From assembly GCF_000330505.1 (NCBI RefSeq), contig NW_004440426.1, positions 665,746-717,288 on the forward strand: a DNA stretch of 51,543 nucleotides, in the 5' to 3' direction. How positions within the stretch are numbered: position 1 is the first letter of the stretch; each line of letters opens with the position of its first letter. The position numbers and the translations under genes are program-made. Origin of the DNA: Entamoeba invadens IP1 (taxonomy: Eukaryota > Evosea > Mastigamoebida > Endamoebidae). Shown one piece after another: positions 42,775 to 51,543 of this stretch. The notes below the pieces were generated by a model. It searched no databases and was not told the origin of the DNA. It saw only the letters and a program-made list of their open reading frames with translations.

Positions 42775-44383
42775 TACATTTTTTTATTAATTCATTCAAC
42801 TAAATTGTTGCGGTTGGTTGTCTGTTATTAATACAATTAGTTTAAGTATAGTAAATTTACTATACTTTACGTAATTTAAAGTAAATAATTGTTGAGTTGT
42901 TGAAACTTATTTTTTTATTATAAAAAATAAATAAAAATGTGTATTATAATTATTACATTTATTTTTTTTCAAAAAAAATATAGAGGGTGAAAATAACCGC
43001 TGGTTCGAAAAACAGCTGGGATCTAAGAACTATCATTGTTTGGTAAAGGTTGGAATTTTAATAAAAAAACAAAAACGTCAAAAACGTTGTATAATTGCGT
43101 ATTGATATATGCAATTATACATGTTTGTATATTTTTTTGATTTTTATCTAAGATAAACAAAAAATGCATTTGCCGGGACTCGAACCCGGATCTCCACCTT
43201 GGAAGGGTGGAATTCTGCCCTTAGACCACAAATGCTTCTACAAACAATAAGATATTATTATTATAATTAGAGTAGGTGCAAAAGTAAAACTAGAATGATA
43301 AGTTATATTCTATTATAAACAACTATTCGTTATTGGTTTCTATTTTTATTTCTATTAAAATTCTAATTACAACGAACAAAAATTATTAATGTATTTCCAT
43401 TTGAGAAGATATTCAGCCAGTTAAGTGTTAAAGTACCACATAAATTGAGTCTTAAGTTAATTCACCAATATACATAACTGTATCCATGTTCAATTATACA
43501 TAAAGAAAAAACATAAATTTATTAAAAACGGAACACATAAAATTGTTTTTCAAAAAACAACCTTTGTTGTCTAACTAATAAACGTCTGAATGTATTTTGA
43601 TTGAATTTAAACAAAGGAGATAGTGGTGGTAACAACAAAAACATATGCAAGCAGTTGTGTTGCTACAACAAAACAGTTGATATACACATCGACTCTTATT
43701 GAATATATTTCATAATAGACATGTTGTAATTTTATTTATTATTTTATAATACTCACTTTCTAAATAAAAGGAGTCGAATAAATTTTAAAAAGGTTGTAAC
43801 AATATAACACCTATATTGTTGACAAGAAAAGTGTTCATTTTGCAAACAAGAGAAAATATATCCGAACAACTTGCTAATTAGTAAAAATAATTTACAATTA
43901 TAATAAAATAAGGCATTGTTGATATTCCCTGTTGTCTTGTGAATAAATTTAAGAAAATAGTTGCCAAACAATTCAATACATAAACGAAAAAATATAATAA
44001 TATATTTTTAAAATAAAATATAAAAATATGTAGAGTTTTTTTTAATTATAAAACATAAAAAACAAAAATATGTTTATTTTTTCTATCATCTCAAAAATTT
44101 TACATATTTTACTTTTTATCAATTACCTTTAAAAACAATTAAATTGTGTTATTTTTTATATTCAATAAAAAGTCTTTGTTTTTATTTCGTTGTGTTTTAT
44201 TTTTTGTTATAAATAGAAAGAATTATACTTTTTTGTTTGATTGTTTGAATTTGTCATAATGTTTTATTTATATACAGGTATAAAATTATAATTTAATAAT
44301 AATACCACAATATTATTATTTGTAATGTTTGTACTGAATTGAGAACAAATTGTTTAATTTTAACTTGATAGGAAAGTTGGAAT
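42775..44383. other. 1.6-kb AT-rich intergenic region with one tRNA gene
   Basis: Holds tRNA-Gly at 43165-43235 and otherwise no supported gene. AT-rich short frames are not credible. Confidence 0.6.
43165..43235 (-). tRNA. tRNA-Gly (anticodon TCC)
   Basis: A complete 71-nt cloverleaf on the minus strand. Acceptor GCATTTG pairs with CAAATGC, the anticodon stem is CCACC/GGTGG with loop CTTCCAA, and the T arm is CCGGG-TTCGAGT-CCCGG. No intron. It stands alone, with no neighbouring tRNA. Confidence 0.96.
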
Positions 44384-44385
44384 TA

Positions 44386-45406
44386 CAGTCATTATTCGAT
44401 ATAAGGGAATACCGGGTACCAATGTTATTCGATATAAGGGAAAAAATGAGAAATTGTATAATTAACAAAAAAATACCTCGGTTTGTTTTTTGTCACAAAA
44501 ATATTTTTTTTTGATTATTATTTTTTTTCTAACCAAAATAAACACTTTGCCTATGTCTTGAAAACAATTGGCAATTATTTTTTTTTCTAAAATAAATAAT
44601 AAATTTTATAATAAATCAAAAAACAAAAACAAATCTATTAACACAATTAATATAATAAATAAAACTTTTGTATCTAACTTTGTTTCGACTTAAAAAACTT
44701 TAAATAAATCTGTTAAATCATTAAGTTTTAATGCAATCCAAATGTGTTAAAACAAGAACATCATTGATGTTACGAGACAAAATAAAAATTATTGAATTAA
44801 TTGATCCTTATCAAAATACACAGAAAGTAATCGAAGTTGTCAGACAACAACTGAAAATAGTAATTTTTCCAAAGCAAGTTTATCATTTGCGTTCAATTTC
44901 TAAAGAAACATTGATAAACTTTCCATCCTCGTATAAACGAATAAGAAAACCACAGAACCCGGAACTTGAGGAAGCATTGATCAATTAGTTTAACGAAGTT
45001 CGTAAAGCGGGAATACCAATTGATTATTATATGTTGTCAAGTAAAGTATACTTTTTGAAAGAATGCAAATACATTCATTGTATTATTTCAAAATAAAATT
45101 TACTTGTTTATCTATTTTTATTATAATTATTATATTTTGTTTATTTTAATTAAAAATGTTCTATTAAAAATATAATAAAACACAGTTTTTATATTATTTT
45201 AATTGACTTTTTAACTTAGTGACAAATTAATTTACCTATTACCATTTTTGGGTTTTTAAATTGAAATAACCAACAAAAAGCAAACACATAAATTTCTTTT
45301 TTTTTAATTTTTTTTCTATTATTCGATATAAGGGCTTCCTCTTATTTTTCTCCCTTATATCGAATAAATCCTAATATCGAATAACCCTTATATCGATTAT
45401 TGACTG
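44386..45406 (+). mobile_element. internally deleted pogo/Tigger-like element, 1.0 kb
   Basis: Left end CAGTCATTATTCGATATAAGGG and right end (reverse complement) CAGTCAATAATCGATATAAGGG are flanked by TA on both sides (44384-44385, 45407-45408). ATTCGATATAAGGG-type words recur inside: two on the left; three direct and one inverted on the right. CAGT ends and a TA duplication are typical of pogo/Tigger elements. The interior codes only for a broken CENP-B/pogo helix-turn-helix region and lacks the DDE domain, so this copy could move only with a transposase supplied elsewhere. Confidence 0.85.
44731..45095 (+). pseudogene. CENP-B/pogo-type DNA-binding region of a transposase, broken
   Basis: Residues 1-85 read as a helix-turn-helix of the psq/CENP-B type (SLMLRDKIKIIELID, KQVYHLRSISKE, KRIRKPQNPELEEALIN). 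TAG at 44986-44988 then stands where relatives have Trp, and the same frame continues with FNEVRKAGIPIDYYMLSSK, the start of the second DNA-binding helix set, before TAA near 45095. No catalytic domain follows. It is a nonsense-mutated, truncated remnant. Confidence 0.75.
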
Positions 45407-45408
45407 TA

Positions 45409-46251
45409 CAATGGAAATGATTGTTTATCAGTGACAAAAGAAACACCACTTCGTTGTTTGAGTAATGTAATGGTGAACAGAATAAATAATTTTGGTATTT
45501 TTGGTTCAATTTTTATTAGAAACAACACAAACAATGCAACATGTTTTGAATACACAACAAAACCCTGTATAGAGAAGCAATGATTTCAGATATAAAGATA
45601 CAACCAACTTGTATTTTAGTATAGAATATGGTTGTTTATATTATAAATTTATGAAAAAAAAACAAAGAATAAAAATAGAGAAAATACAGCCATATATAAA
45701 TCAAGAATTTAATATTATAAACATATTATGAATAAGTTGTTTCTTTCTTTTCGTATCGGACAAACTAACCGCTTAGAGAGTGTTACGCAACACAATGTAA
45801 TCATCAATGTATCTTTGTGATCCCTCATACACTCATATATCCAAAGCAAGTATAGGCGCTTACAATCAAATGACTTGCTTTTAGAAAAATACAATCTTAT
45901 TGTAATTAGTAAAACGGTAAATATGATAAGCGCCTGGGTGTGCCATAAAGACTTTGAAAGTCTTCCCTTAATTGTGTTCTAAAAAATATCAAATGAAATT
46001 ATGAAAAGACTGACATTAAACAAGTCAATCACTACTTACCAATATCAACAATTTGATTTGGTCCAAAAGTGGCACAATTCAAGTCGAGAAAATGAATGAG
46101 TTATCAAAATGAATATACGAAACGAATGAAAAAAAAATAAACAAATTACAAAAACAGTTTAGAACAACAAATATATTGAGTATAACGAAACTCGAATTAT
46201 ATCATCCACAAATGAATACAATATTCAAAAAAAGATTGATGATTATATATG
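45409..46251. other. intergenic region with hairpin-rich segment
   Basis: No protein gene is supported. Between 45780 and 45964 the composition is less AT-rich and several inverted repeats cluster; this is listed separately as a possible structured RNA. Confidence 0.5.
45780..45964. other. possible structured RNA or DNA element (clustered hairpins)
   Basis: Inverted repeats seen: GTGTT/AACAC (45780-45793), AAGCAAG/CTTGCTT (45844-45850, 45874-45880), AGGCGCTTA/TAAGCGCCT (45854-45862, 45927-45935), ACAAT/ATTGT (45891-45903) and AAGACTTT/AAAGTCTT (45948-45964). The second and third cross, so they could form a pseudoknot or two alternative folds. No known RNA family is recognised and the strand is unknown. 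Confidence 0.3.
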
Positions 46252-46430
46252 AGAAAAAAGAAAAAAAAACGAAAAAAAAACGAAAAAAAAACGAAAAAAA
46301 AACGAAAAAAAAACGAAAAAAAAACGAAAAAAAAAAACGAAAAAAAAACGAAAAAAAAACGAAAAAAAAACGAAAAAAAAACGAAAAAAAAACGAAAAAA
46401 AAACGAAAAAAAAAACGAAAAAAACGAAAT
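46252..46430. repeat. tandem repeat of 11-bp unit CGAAAAAAAAA
   Basis: About 15 copies, mostly 11 bp and some one or two bases longer. The unit cycles through all frames and creates false Lys/Arg-rich (or Phe-rich) reading frames on both strands. It ends about 60 bases from the mariner-type element. Confidence 0.95.
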
Positions 46431-46491
46431 GGGGAGAAAAAACACAAAAAAAGAGTCACAAAGATATTATTGATAGATTACATTGTTTTAT

Positions 46492-46760
46492 TTTATATAT
46501 TATTACAGTTAGTTTCATTTTGTTTTAACTTTGTTTCAAAACAAATAAAAAACGTTTCAAAATAAATCAAAAATGCACATTTTTTCAACTCTGTTTCAAA
46601 ACAAAATAATTTTGTTTCAAAATAAATATAATTGTACCAAATGAAATCAAAAGTGTTTCAAATTAATATAATGTTTCAAATTAATACAAAAATGTAGCAA
46701 AATAAAATAAATTTGTTTCATAAAGCTGTAATTTTGTTTCAAAATAATATTAAAAACAAT
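46492..46760 (+). repeat. left terminal inverted repeat of the mariner-type element
   Basis: 269 bp, perfect inverse copy of 48047-48315. Holds eight spaced copies of a GTTTCA(AAA) word. Confidence 0.95.
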
Positions 46761-46777
46761 TTAATTAACATTTTCCA

Positions 46778-48013
46778 TTAGAGGTCTTCTCGATTAATCA
46801 CTTTTGTCGATACTCGATTAAGAAAATGACTAACACATCTTCTTACCTCACTTTTTTCGATATCTTCAAAGCATCTGGCCATATTCGTTAACATTTGAAG
46901 TAAGTTTTCATTTGGTAATTTACCAACTCGACTTTTCCAAATACCGAAAATCATTTATATTGGATTGCATTCTGGGGAATAGGGTGCATTAAACAACACC
47001 TTACACCCTCTAGCGTTTGCTGCAGATATAATATCCTCTCTATGTACAGAAGCATTGTCCATTACAAAGACTATGTTTCCAAGTAAAGCAACATAATTTT
47101 CAACAAGAAGTTTAAAGGATGCACTAAACATTTCACCATTGACTGTTTCGTTAAATACTCGACAAAATTTGTCACCTGATTCAGATATCGAGCTGACGCA
47201 ACTCAAGTTAAACGTTTTCAATTTTGTCGTTCTGAAGTGTTTTTTTCCACGTGAACCCCATTTTCTTGTTCGGACATTACCAACCTTCCAATGAGACTCA
47301 TCGACAAAGACAATAGCATAGCCACTTCTTTGAAGTTGTAACAACTCTGCTAATTTTTGTACTCGTAGCTCTTTGTTGTTAATTGTATTTGCTGTATTTC
47401 CTCGAATTGTTACTTCTGTAAAAAACAATGGGTCAAGTTCGATACCTTTCATTAGTTCGTCGTTTTCTATATAGCGCATTAGCGATGATATTGACACTGT
47501 ATTGAACTCTTCTTCTGCCAACTTCTTTTTGGCTTCTCTAAGTGACATGTTTTCTTGACAAAGCATAACAGCAGTCCTTTTAAGAAGTGCGTTGGTATAC
47601 TTTGGTTTTCTACCACATTTCACTTCTGGAGATATATCAATTCCTTGTCTTAATTTGTTGAGATAGACACAAGTCGATGGTATGGTCATTCGAGTTTTGT
47701 TGCTGTACCATACCAAAGACATTCCTTCTCCATTTTCTTCGTAAAGATGAGTCAAAAGAATTCGTTAGTTTTTCGTAACCAACAAGTATGGTCTTTTTGC
47801 GTTTTGATTTTTAATTAAATCATTAAAAATGTGATTTTCCTCTGTTATGTGTGTCATTTGGCGTGTTAGTGAGTTCGTTTTCATTTCTTCTTCAGTGGGT
47901 TTTTCTTTAAGTTGTGGTATTTCTGGAGGTTTTGTTAAAGGTCCAATGAACGGCTGTTTTTGGGATACAAAATCGTCAATTTCTTCCATTGGTATATATC
48001 CAAAAGAATCCAT
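46778..48013 (-). pseudogene. Tc1/mariner-type transposase with two in-frame stops
   Basis: One frame of 412 codons from ATG 48013 to TAA 46778. The N-terminal 170 residues include a helix-turn-helix segment (CGRKPKYTNALLKR, MSLREAKKKL). The catalytic core has IVFVDESHW (first Asp), NIVFVMDNASVH (second Asp) and NAPYSPECNPI. TAA then falls at 46955-46957, exactly where the catalytic Glu of the DDE triad belongs, followed in frame by MIFGIWKSRVGKLPNENLL. A second TAA lies at 47765-47767 after LLVTKN. No frameshift is present. The two sense-to-stop changes make the copy inactive; mobilisation, if any, must have come from another source. The first stop-free part alone could not cut DNA. Confidence 0.9.
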
Positions 48014-48046
48014 TTTGTTTTTTCAAGTTAGCTAAGTTGTTTAAGT

Positions 48047-48315
48047 ATTGTTTTTAATATTATTTTGAAACAAAATTACAGCTTTATGAAACAAATTTAT
48101 TTTATTTTGCTACATTTTTGTATTAATTTGAAACATTATATTAATTTGAAACACTTTTGATTTCATTTGGTACAATTATATTTATTTTGAAACAAAATTA
48201 TTTTGTTTTGAAACAGAGTTGAAAAAATGTGCATTTTTGATTTATTTTGAAACGTTTTTTATTTGTTTTGAAACAAAGTTAAAACAAAATGAAACTAACT
48301 GTAATAATATATAAA
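48047..48315 (-). repeat. right terminal inverted repeat of the mariner-type element
   Basis: Perfect inverse copy of 46492-46760. Its outer end lies within about 30 bases of the last VPS53-like codons. Confidence 0.95.
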
Positions 48316-50452
48316 TAATATTGTTTTATAGATATAAACAATTCATCGGACTGGTTGGGGTTGGGCTGTTGATACAATGCAAACGCAGTGTCTTTATTTT
48401 CGCACTGCAATACCTTAAGTGTGTTTTCAATAACCAAAAACAACTTTTTGACTTGCATCGCGTAGTCTGTTTCTGACAAAACGTCTTCTCTATTCCCCGT
48501 CTCTTTACAGCTCTGCACTTCAATCGTCGGCGATTTCTGTAACGAGCTTTTGATTTGGGAATACCCCATTTGCATTTTTTGTGCGCCTTCAACCGATATT
48601 TTTTTGCACTTAAAAATGGTTTCAAACATCTCATCAATGATCATGTTCACAGTCACGTGACATATTCTCATGTAGTATTTCTTGAAGATGTTCGCCTTTA
48701 TCACGCCAAATTGGTTATTTATCATCTCACATATTTTAATCACATAATCGTCTTCATCGTCAATCGACTCGCTCGATATGTCCCAATTCATTTCCAACCT
48801 CTCCAACAACACTTTTAACACTCTCGAGTAACACCACAACCAATTGTTGAATTATTGATTTGACACATCTATTGATGATATTGAATTGGAAGATCTCCAG
48901 CTCCTCTCCACAAGACACTGTCGCCATGTCGGTATATTCCTTGAGCAATGTTCCAAATAGTCCGATGTGTTGATGGCCAAACAGCACCTCCGAATCGTGT
49001 CATTCTCTTTACACTTCGCTGATATCCCTCTCGCGTACTGTTCGGCGTGTTCCGCAATTTGTGCGCAGACGTCCAACAACGGTTTGCCTTGTGTAATTTG
49101 AATACACCGTTCTCCACACTTCTTCGCATAGAAAATATAATCTTTACACGACGACAACACGCCATCCTCAGCTTCTTCTTTAAAGTTTTCTTCGTTCAAG
49201 GAGTTTGTGACAAATGTAGTCAAGTTCTTGTCTTCCAACTCAACATACCCAGACATGTACGGTTCAAAACATCTCGAGAGGGCGCCAACAACAAATTTTG
49301 TGTTGTCACCTTCGTCTGTACTTCCAACCTTTTTCCTGCTGTTGTCTTCATCAAAGGGAATTCACCATATCAGCGTATGCATCACCAGGCTCCATCCCAG
49401 TTCCGCCAGTCATTATATCTTTTGTTGTATCCGTTTTCATTAGTTTTGCGTTGTCTTTCTTGATTTCCTGAGAACTTTTCAGGCTTTTTGAGTCTTTCAA
49501 ATCCTTCGAATATATATATCCCCCAAGTCATCATCAAATGGGTTCGGTCTAATTTTAGGACTCGCCTCTCCCACAAATTGATCGGTTGCGCCTTTTCTCC
49601 GATTTTGGCGTCACACGAAGTTTGCGAGTTGTGGTCCGAAAACGGATTTTCTAACGCGCTTTTACTCTCGTCGTCAAATGGATTTGACCCCTTTTAACTC
49701 GTCCTCTTTTTGACAGGCAACTTTTGTTGTGGAAGACCTTTGCCATCGCCAGCATTATTGTTGACTTGAATGTTCTTCTTTTCAGGTTGGAACAAGTCGA
49801 TTTTCCTTCTGTATTCCTTGTGGTAAACTCTCTTATACAATTGTTGTTCAAATATGATTGTGACGTGAAGCGCTTTCACAATTTTCGTTGTGAAATTCGT
49901 CGAGTCCCCACCGGCCTTTTTCGACTCGACAATCAGTCGCTCAAGCAATTTTTCAAACGCAACTTTCGTGGAGCTTACAAACTCCAACACAAGCTCTTCG
50001 CCGACTCTCCACCGTTTCGGAAATATCTTTCCGTACATCTCCTCATATCCCATCAGTCTTTTATTGAACCACACGTATCTCTTATCGATGTTCTCAAGTC
50101 CACTAAATTCTCCCGTCAACGGAAATTCATTCAAATACCCAACAAGTAAATGGTTGTACATTCACACAACAAACTCCGATATATGCTTCTCGTTCAACAA
50201 GTCGACAATCGTGACAAACTGTACCAATTGGTCTTGACTCATTCCTTTTTTCTCAAATTGGTCAATGACGCGTTTCGCCTCGTCAAGCACTTTCCCAGAG
50301 AACAAGTCGTACCTCTCAACCGCACTCGAAATCGTGTTTTCTGTTCCCGAAAACTTCTCAAACATTTTCAAGAGTAAAAGTATTGATTTTTTGTACATCT
50401 TGCTAATTTTTAATGCGCTTTGAATAGTTTTCATCAATGATAATTTATACAA
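48316..50452 (-). pseudogene. VPS53: VPS53 (GARP/EARP tethering complex subunit), decayed and interrupted
   Basis: Collinear VPS53 blocks appear in order across shifting frames: NIDKRYVWFNKRLMGYEEMYGKIFP-type (about 50090), an NPF-rich linker (49690-49355), CFEPYMSGYVELEDKNL (about 49270), LSSCKDYIFYAKKCGERC (about 49160), INTSDYLEHC (about 48965), LLKEYTDMATV (about 48940) and FKCKKISVEGAQ (about 48615). Lesions are TGA at 50162-50164, TAA at 49694-49696 and at least five frame changes. About 150 N-terminal residues are absent upstream, and the 3' end runs into the mariner-type element. In working cells VPS53 with VPS51, 52 and 54 tethers endosome-derived vesicles at the trans-Golgi. Other genes in the window have no such lesions, so decay is favoured over sequencing error. 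Confidence 0.88.
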
Positions 50453-51056
50453 TATATAGTAAAAATTATAATAACAAATAGATATGATGTGTAAAAATAT
50501 TTCTGTCTCAAGTGGTATTATTTTCTATTTTTTGTTATAATTTTATCAATAAAAAACTATTCAAAATAACATAAAAATAGTTTTCTCTTCTTTTCGTTCT
50601 TACTCAACAAAATTTGGTTTCCAAAATGATGAAGTTCAAAATTTGGTTTTGTTTGTGGTAAAAAAGCACAAATTTCATTGAGAGGACAAAACTGTATGTC
50701 TTTTCGTTTACCCCCAAAATGCTCTTATTTCGGGAAGTCACACTTTTTATGTATTATTTAAAAAATCTTCATACCCACAACACCAAAAATTTTCATGTGA
50801 CGTGTTGACCCCCATCTCAAAACTCAGATGTATAAAACACATCACTCCCTCATTTGTTCTCTTCACTTTTTTCTTCACCACATTGACTCTCTAGAATAGA
50901 CTCTCCACCTCTTTGAACCCGTTCACCACTACCTCATCTCTTCTTTCCATATCAATTCCTTTCCATTAGACAACCCAATCAAGACGTTACTCACAACACA
51001 TGACAACAAACAACAATATGACTAAAAATTAAACTTACGAATTCATCACATAACAC
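50453..51056. other. intergenic region with an orphan plus-strand TATA box and C-rich leader
   Basis: A TATA box at 50830-50838 is followed by about 180 bases of C/T/A-rich sequence poor in G, looking like a transcribed leader, but only a 10-codon frame (MTTNNNMTKN) follows. The flanking protein gene is on the other strand. Confidence 0.5.
50830..50838 (+). promoter_or_regulatory. orphan TATA-like box
   Basis: GTATAAAAC, the same word type as before the RRM gene at 30022 (GTATAAAAG). No plus-strand coding region follows. Confidence 0.4.
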
Positions 51057-51543
51057 TCACAAGACATCTCTTCTCTGTTCCTGTTTTACAAAATCAGCCC
51101 CATAAGCTGGGGAGTGTCTGATATCCTCCTTCTTGAACTTTGGGAGATTAACACTGATTGGTGTGAAGTAAAACATCGGGAGACTTGCTGCCATTTGGTT
51201 TGTAATTTGAATCAGTTTCTGGAGGTTCCCATTGAACACTGCAATGCTCTCCGAAAAGTCCGTTCGCTTCTGCATGACTGCCTGTGTGATGTTCTCGAGG
51301 CATCTCTCGTTCTCTGCAATGAGTCCATTACACGTTTGGTCTTCTGGTGATATCCACCTCTCGCGTTGTACGACTGGTTGTGGACGAGTGAGTTGTGATT
51401 GGAACTGTGGTTGTTGGAATTGTCTTTGAGGCATTTGTTGGATAGGACCTGGAGGTGGGACAGGGTTACGGGGTTGCATATGATAATTAATAGGAGTGTT
51501 CGAGCTCATTGACATCGACGGTTCTCTATCTCTCGCGAATGAC
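51057..51543 (-). CDS. Gln/Pro-rich protein with SSXT (SS18/GIF)-like segment, possibly partial at the 5' end
   Basis: At least 152 residues from ATG 51515. The frame stays open to the window edge, so more N-terminal sequence may exist. Residues 1-55 are Pro/Gln-rich (PPPGPIQQMPQR). Residues about 60-110 (CNGLIAENERCLENI, FNGNLQKLIQITNQMA) resemble the SSXT/SNH domain of SS18 and plant GIF coactivators: an EN-x-x-L-x-x-I helix followed by NL-x-x-L-x-x-I. Those proteins bridge transcription factors and chromatin remodellers. The usual Gln/Gly/Tyr-rich tail is missing here. Family assignment is tentative; a Mediator-type protein is an alternative. It ends at TGA 51057 with the orphan TATA region beyond. 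Confidence 0.65.
   Translation of the reverse strand, partial: SFARDREPSMSMSSNTPINYHMQPRNPVPPPGPIQQMPQRQFQQPQFQSQLTRPQPVVQRERWISPEDQTCNGLIAENERCLENITQAVMQKRTDFSESIAVFNGNLQKLIQITNQMAASLPMFYFTPISVNLPKFKKEDIRHSPAYGADFVKQEQRRDVL

Larger units (their letters stand above)
46492..48315 (-). mobile_element. Tc1/mariner-type DNA transposon, 1.8 kb, with identical long inverted repeats
   Basis: The terminal inverted repeats 46492-46760 and 48047-48315 match over 269 bases without a single difference, which points to recent insertion or conversion between ends. The inner part encodes a DDE transposase with two stop codons. Termini read TTTATATATTATTACAG; the CAGT after TA is mariner-like, but the inverted match continues 15 bases beyond it, so the exact edge is uncertain. 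The element lies at the 3' end of a VPS53 pseudogene. Long repeats of this size are unusual for the superfamily. Confidence 0.9.

Noticed and set aside
46176..46565. Lys/Arg-rich or Phe-rich reading frames of 74-129 residues on both strands
   Set aside because: They are produced by the CGAAAAAAAAA repeat, which is open in every frame; no other coding sign.
1..51543. CRISPR array, bacterial operon or replication origin
   Set aside because: No spaced direct repeats of the right type; the gene content is eukaryotic with introns.

Overview
The window is eukaryotic nuclear DNA from an Entamoeba-type amoeba; E. invadens or a close relative is the best guess. Evidence: two Cys-rich receptor kinases of the Entamoeba TMK type, a BspA-like leucine-rich-repeat protein, a RhoGEF-PH-FYVE protein, very short introns (41-107 nt) all starting GTTTGTT, TATA and AAAATTC start elements almost on top of the ATG, and very AT-rich spacers. 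Long gene-poor gaps and several DNA transposons fit E. invadens better than the compact E. histolytica genome. The species call is inference.

Layout. 0.4-3.6 kb: intronless TMK (-). 3.6-8.2 kb: AT-rich spacer with a possible decayed element framed by GGCGACCTT repeats. 8.2-12.0 kb: Rap/Ral-GAP-like protein (-). 12-14.2 kb: spacer with a heptamer repeat and a 100-N gap. 14.2-25.7 kb: the gene-dense part, with BspA-like LRR protein, tRNA-Lys, three-RRM protein, a Ser/Thr-rich protein, a newly reconstructed 69-residue membrane protein, CCT8 chaperonin, RhoGEF-PH-FYVE and asparagine synthetase A (holding a second gap). 26.3-28.5 kb: a pogo-like transposon with a broken transposase. 30-37 kb: small RRM protein, CH-LIM protein (2 introns) and a second TMK (3 introns), which meets it tail to tail. 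38.7-42.8 kb: Myb protein and a type I membrane protein resembling cysteine-protease-binding receptors. 43.2 kb: tRNA-Gly. 44.4-45.4 kb: internally deleted pogo/Tigger-like element. 46.5-48.3 kb: Tc1/mariner-type element with identical 269-bp inverted repeats but a dead transposase, inserted at the 3' end of a decayed VPS53 gene (48.3-50.4 kb). 51.1-51.5 kb: a Gln/Pro-rich protein with an SSXT-like segment, reaching the window edge.

The genes do not form one pathway. They are ordinary amoebal functions: surface signalling (TMKs, RhoGEF, Rap/Ral-GAP), cytoskeleton (CH-LIM), RNA binding, protein folding, amino-acid metabolism and transcription, separated by transposon-rich DNA. The most informative points are the VPS53 pseudogene beside a mariner copy, the small intron-containing membrane protein, the intron difference between the two TMK paralogues, and the possible CPBF-like receptor. 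I found no CRISPR array, operon or clearly new multi-gene system.
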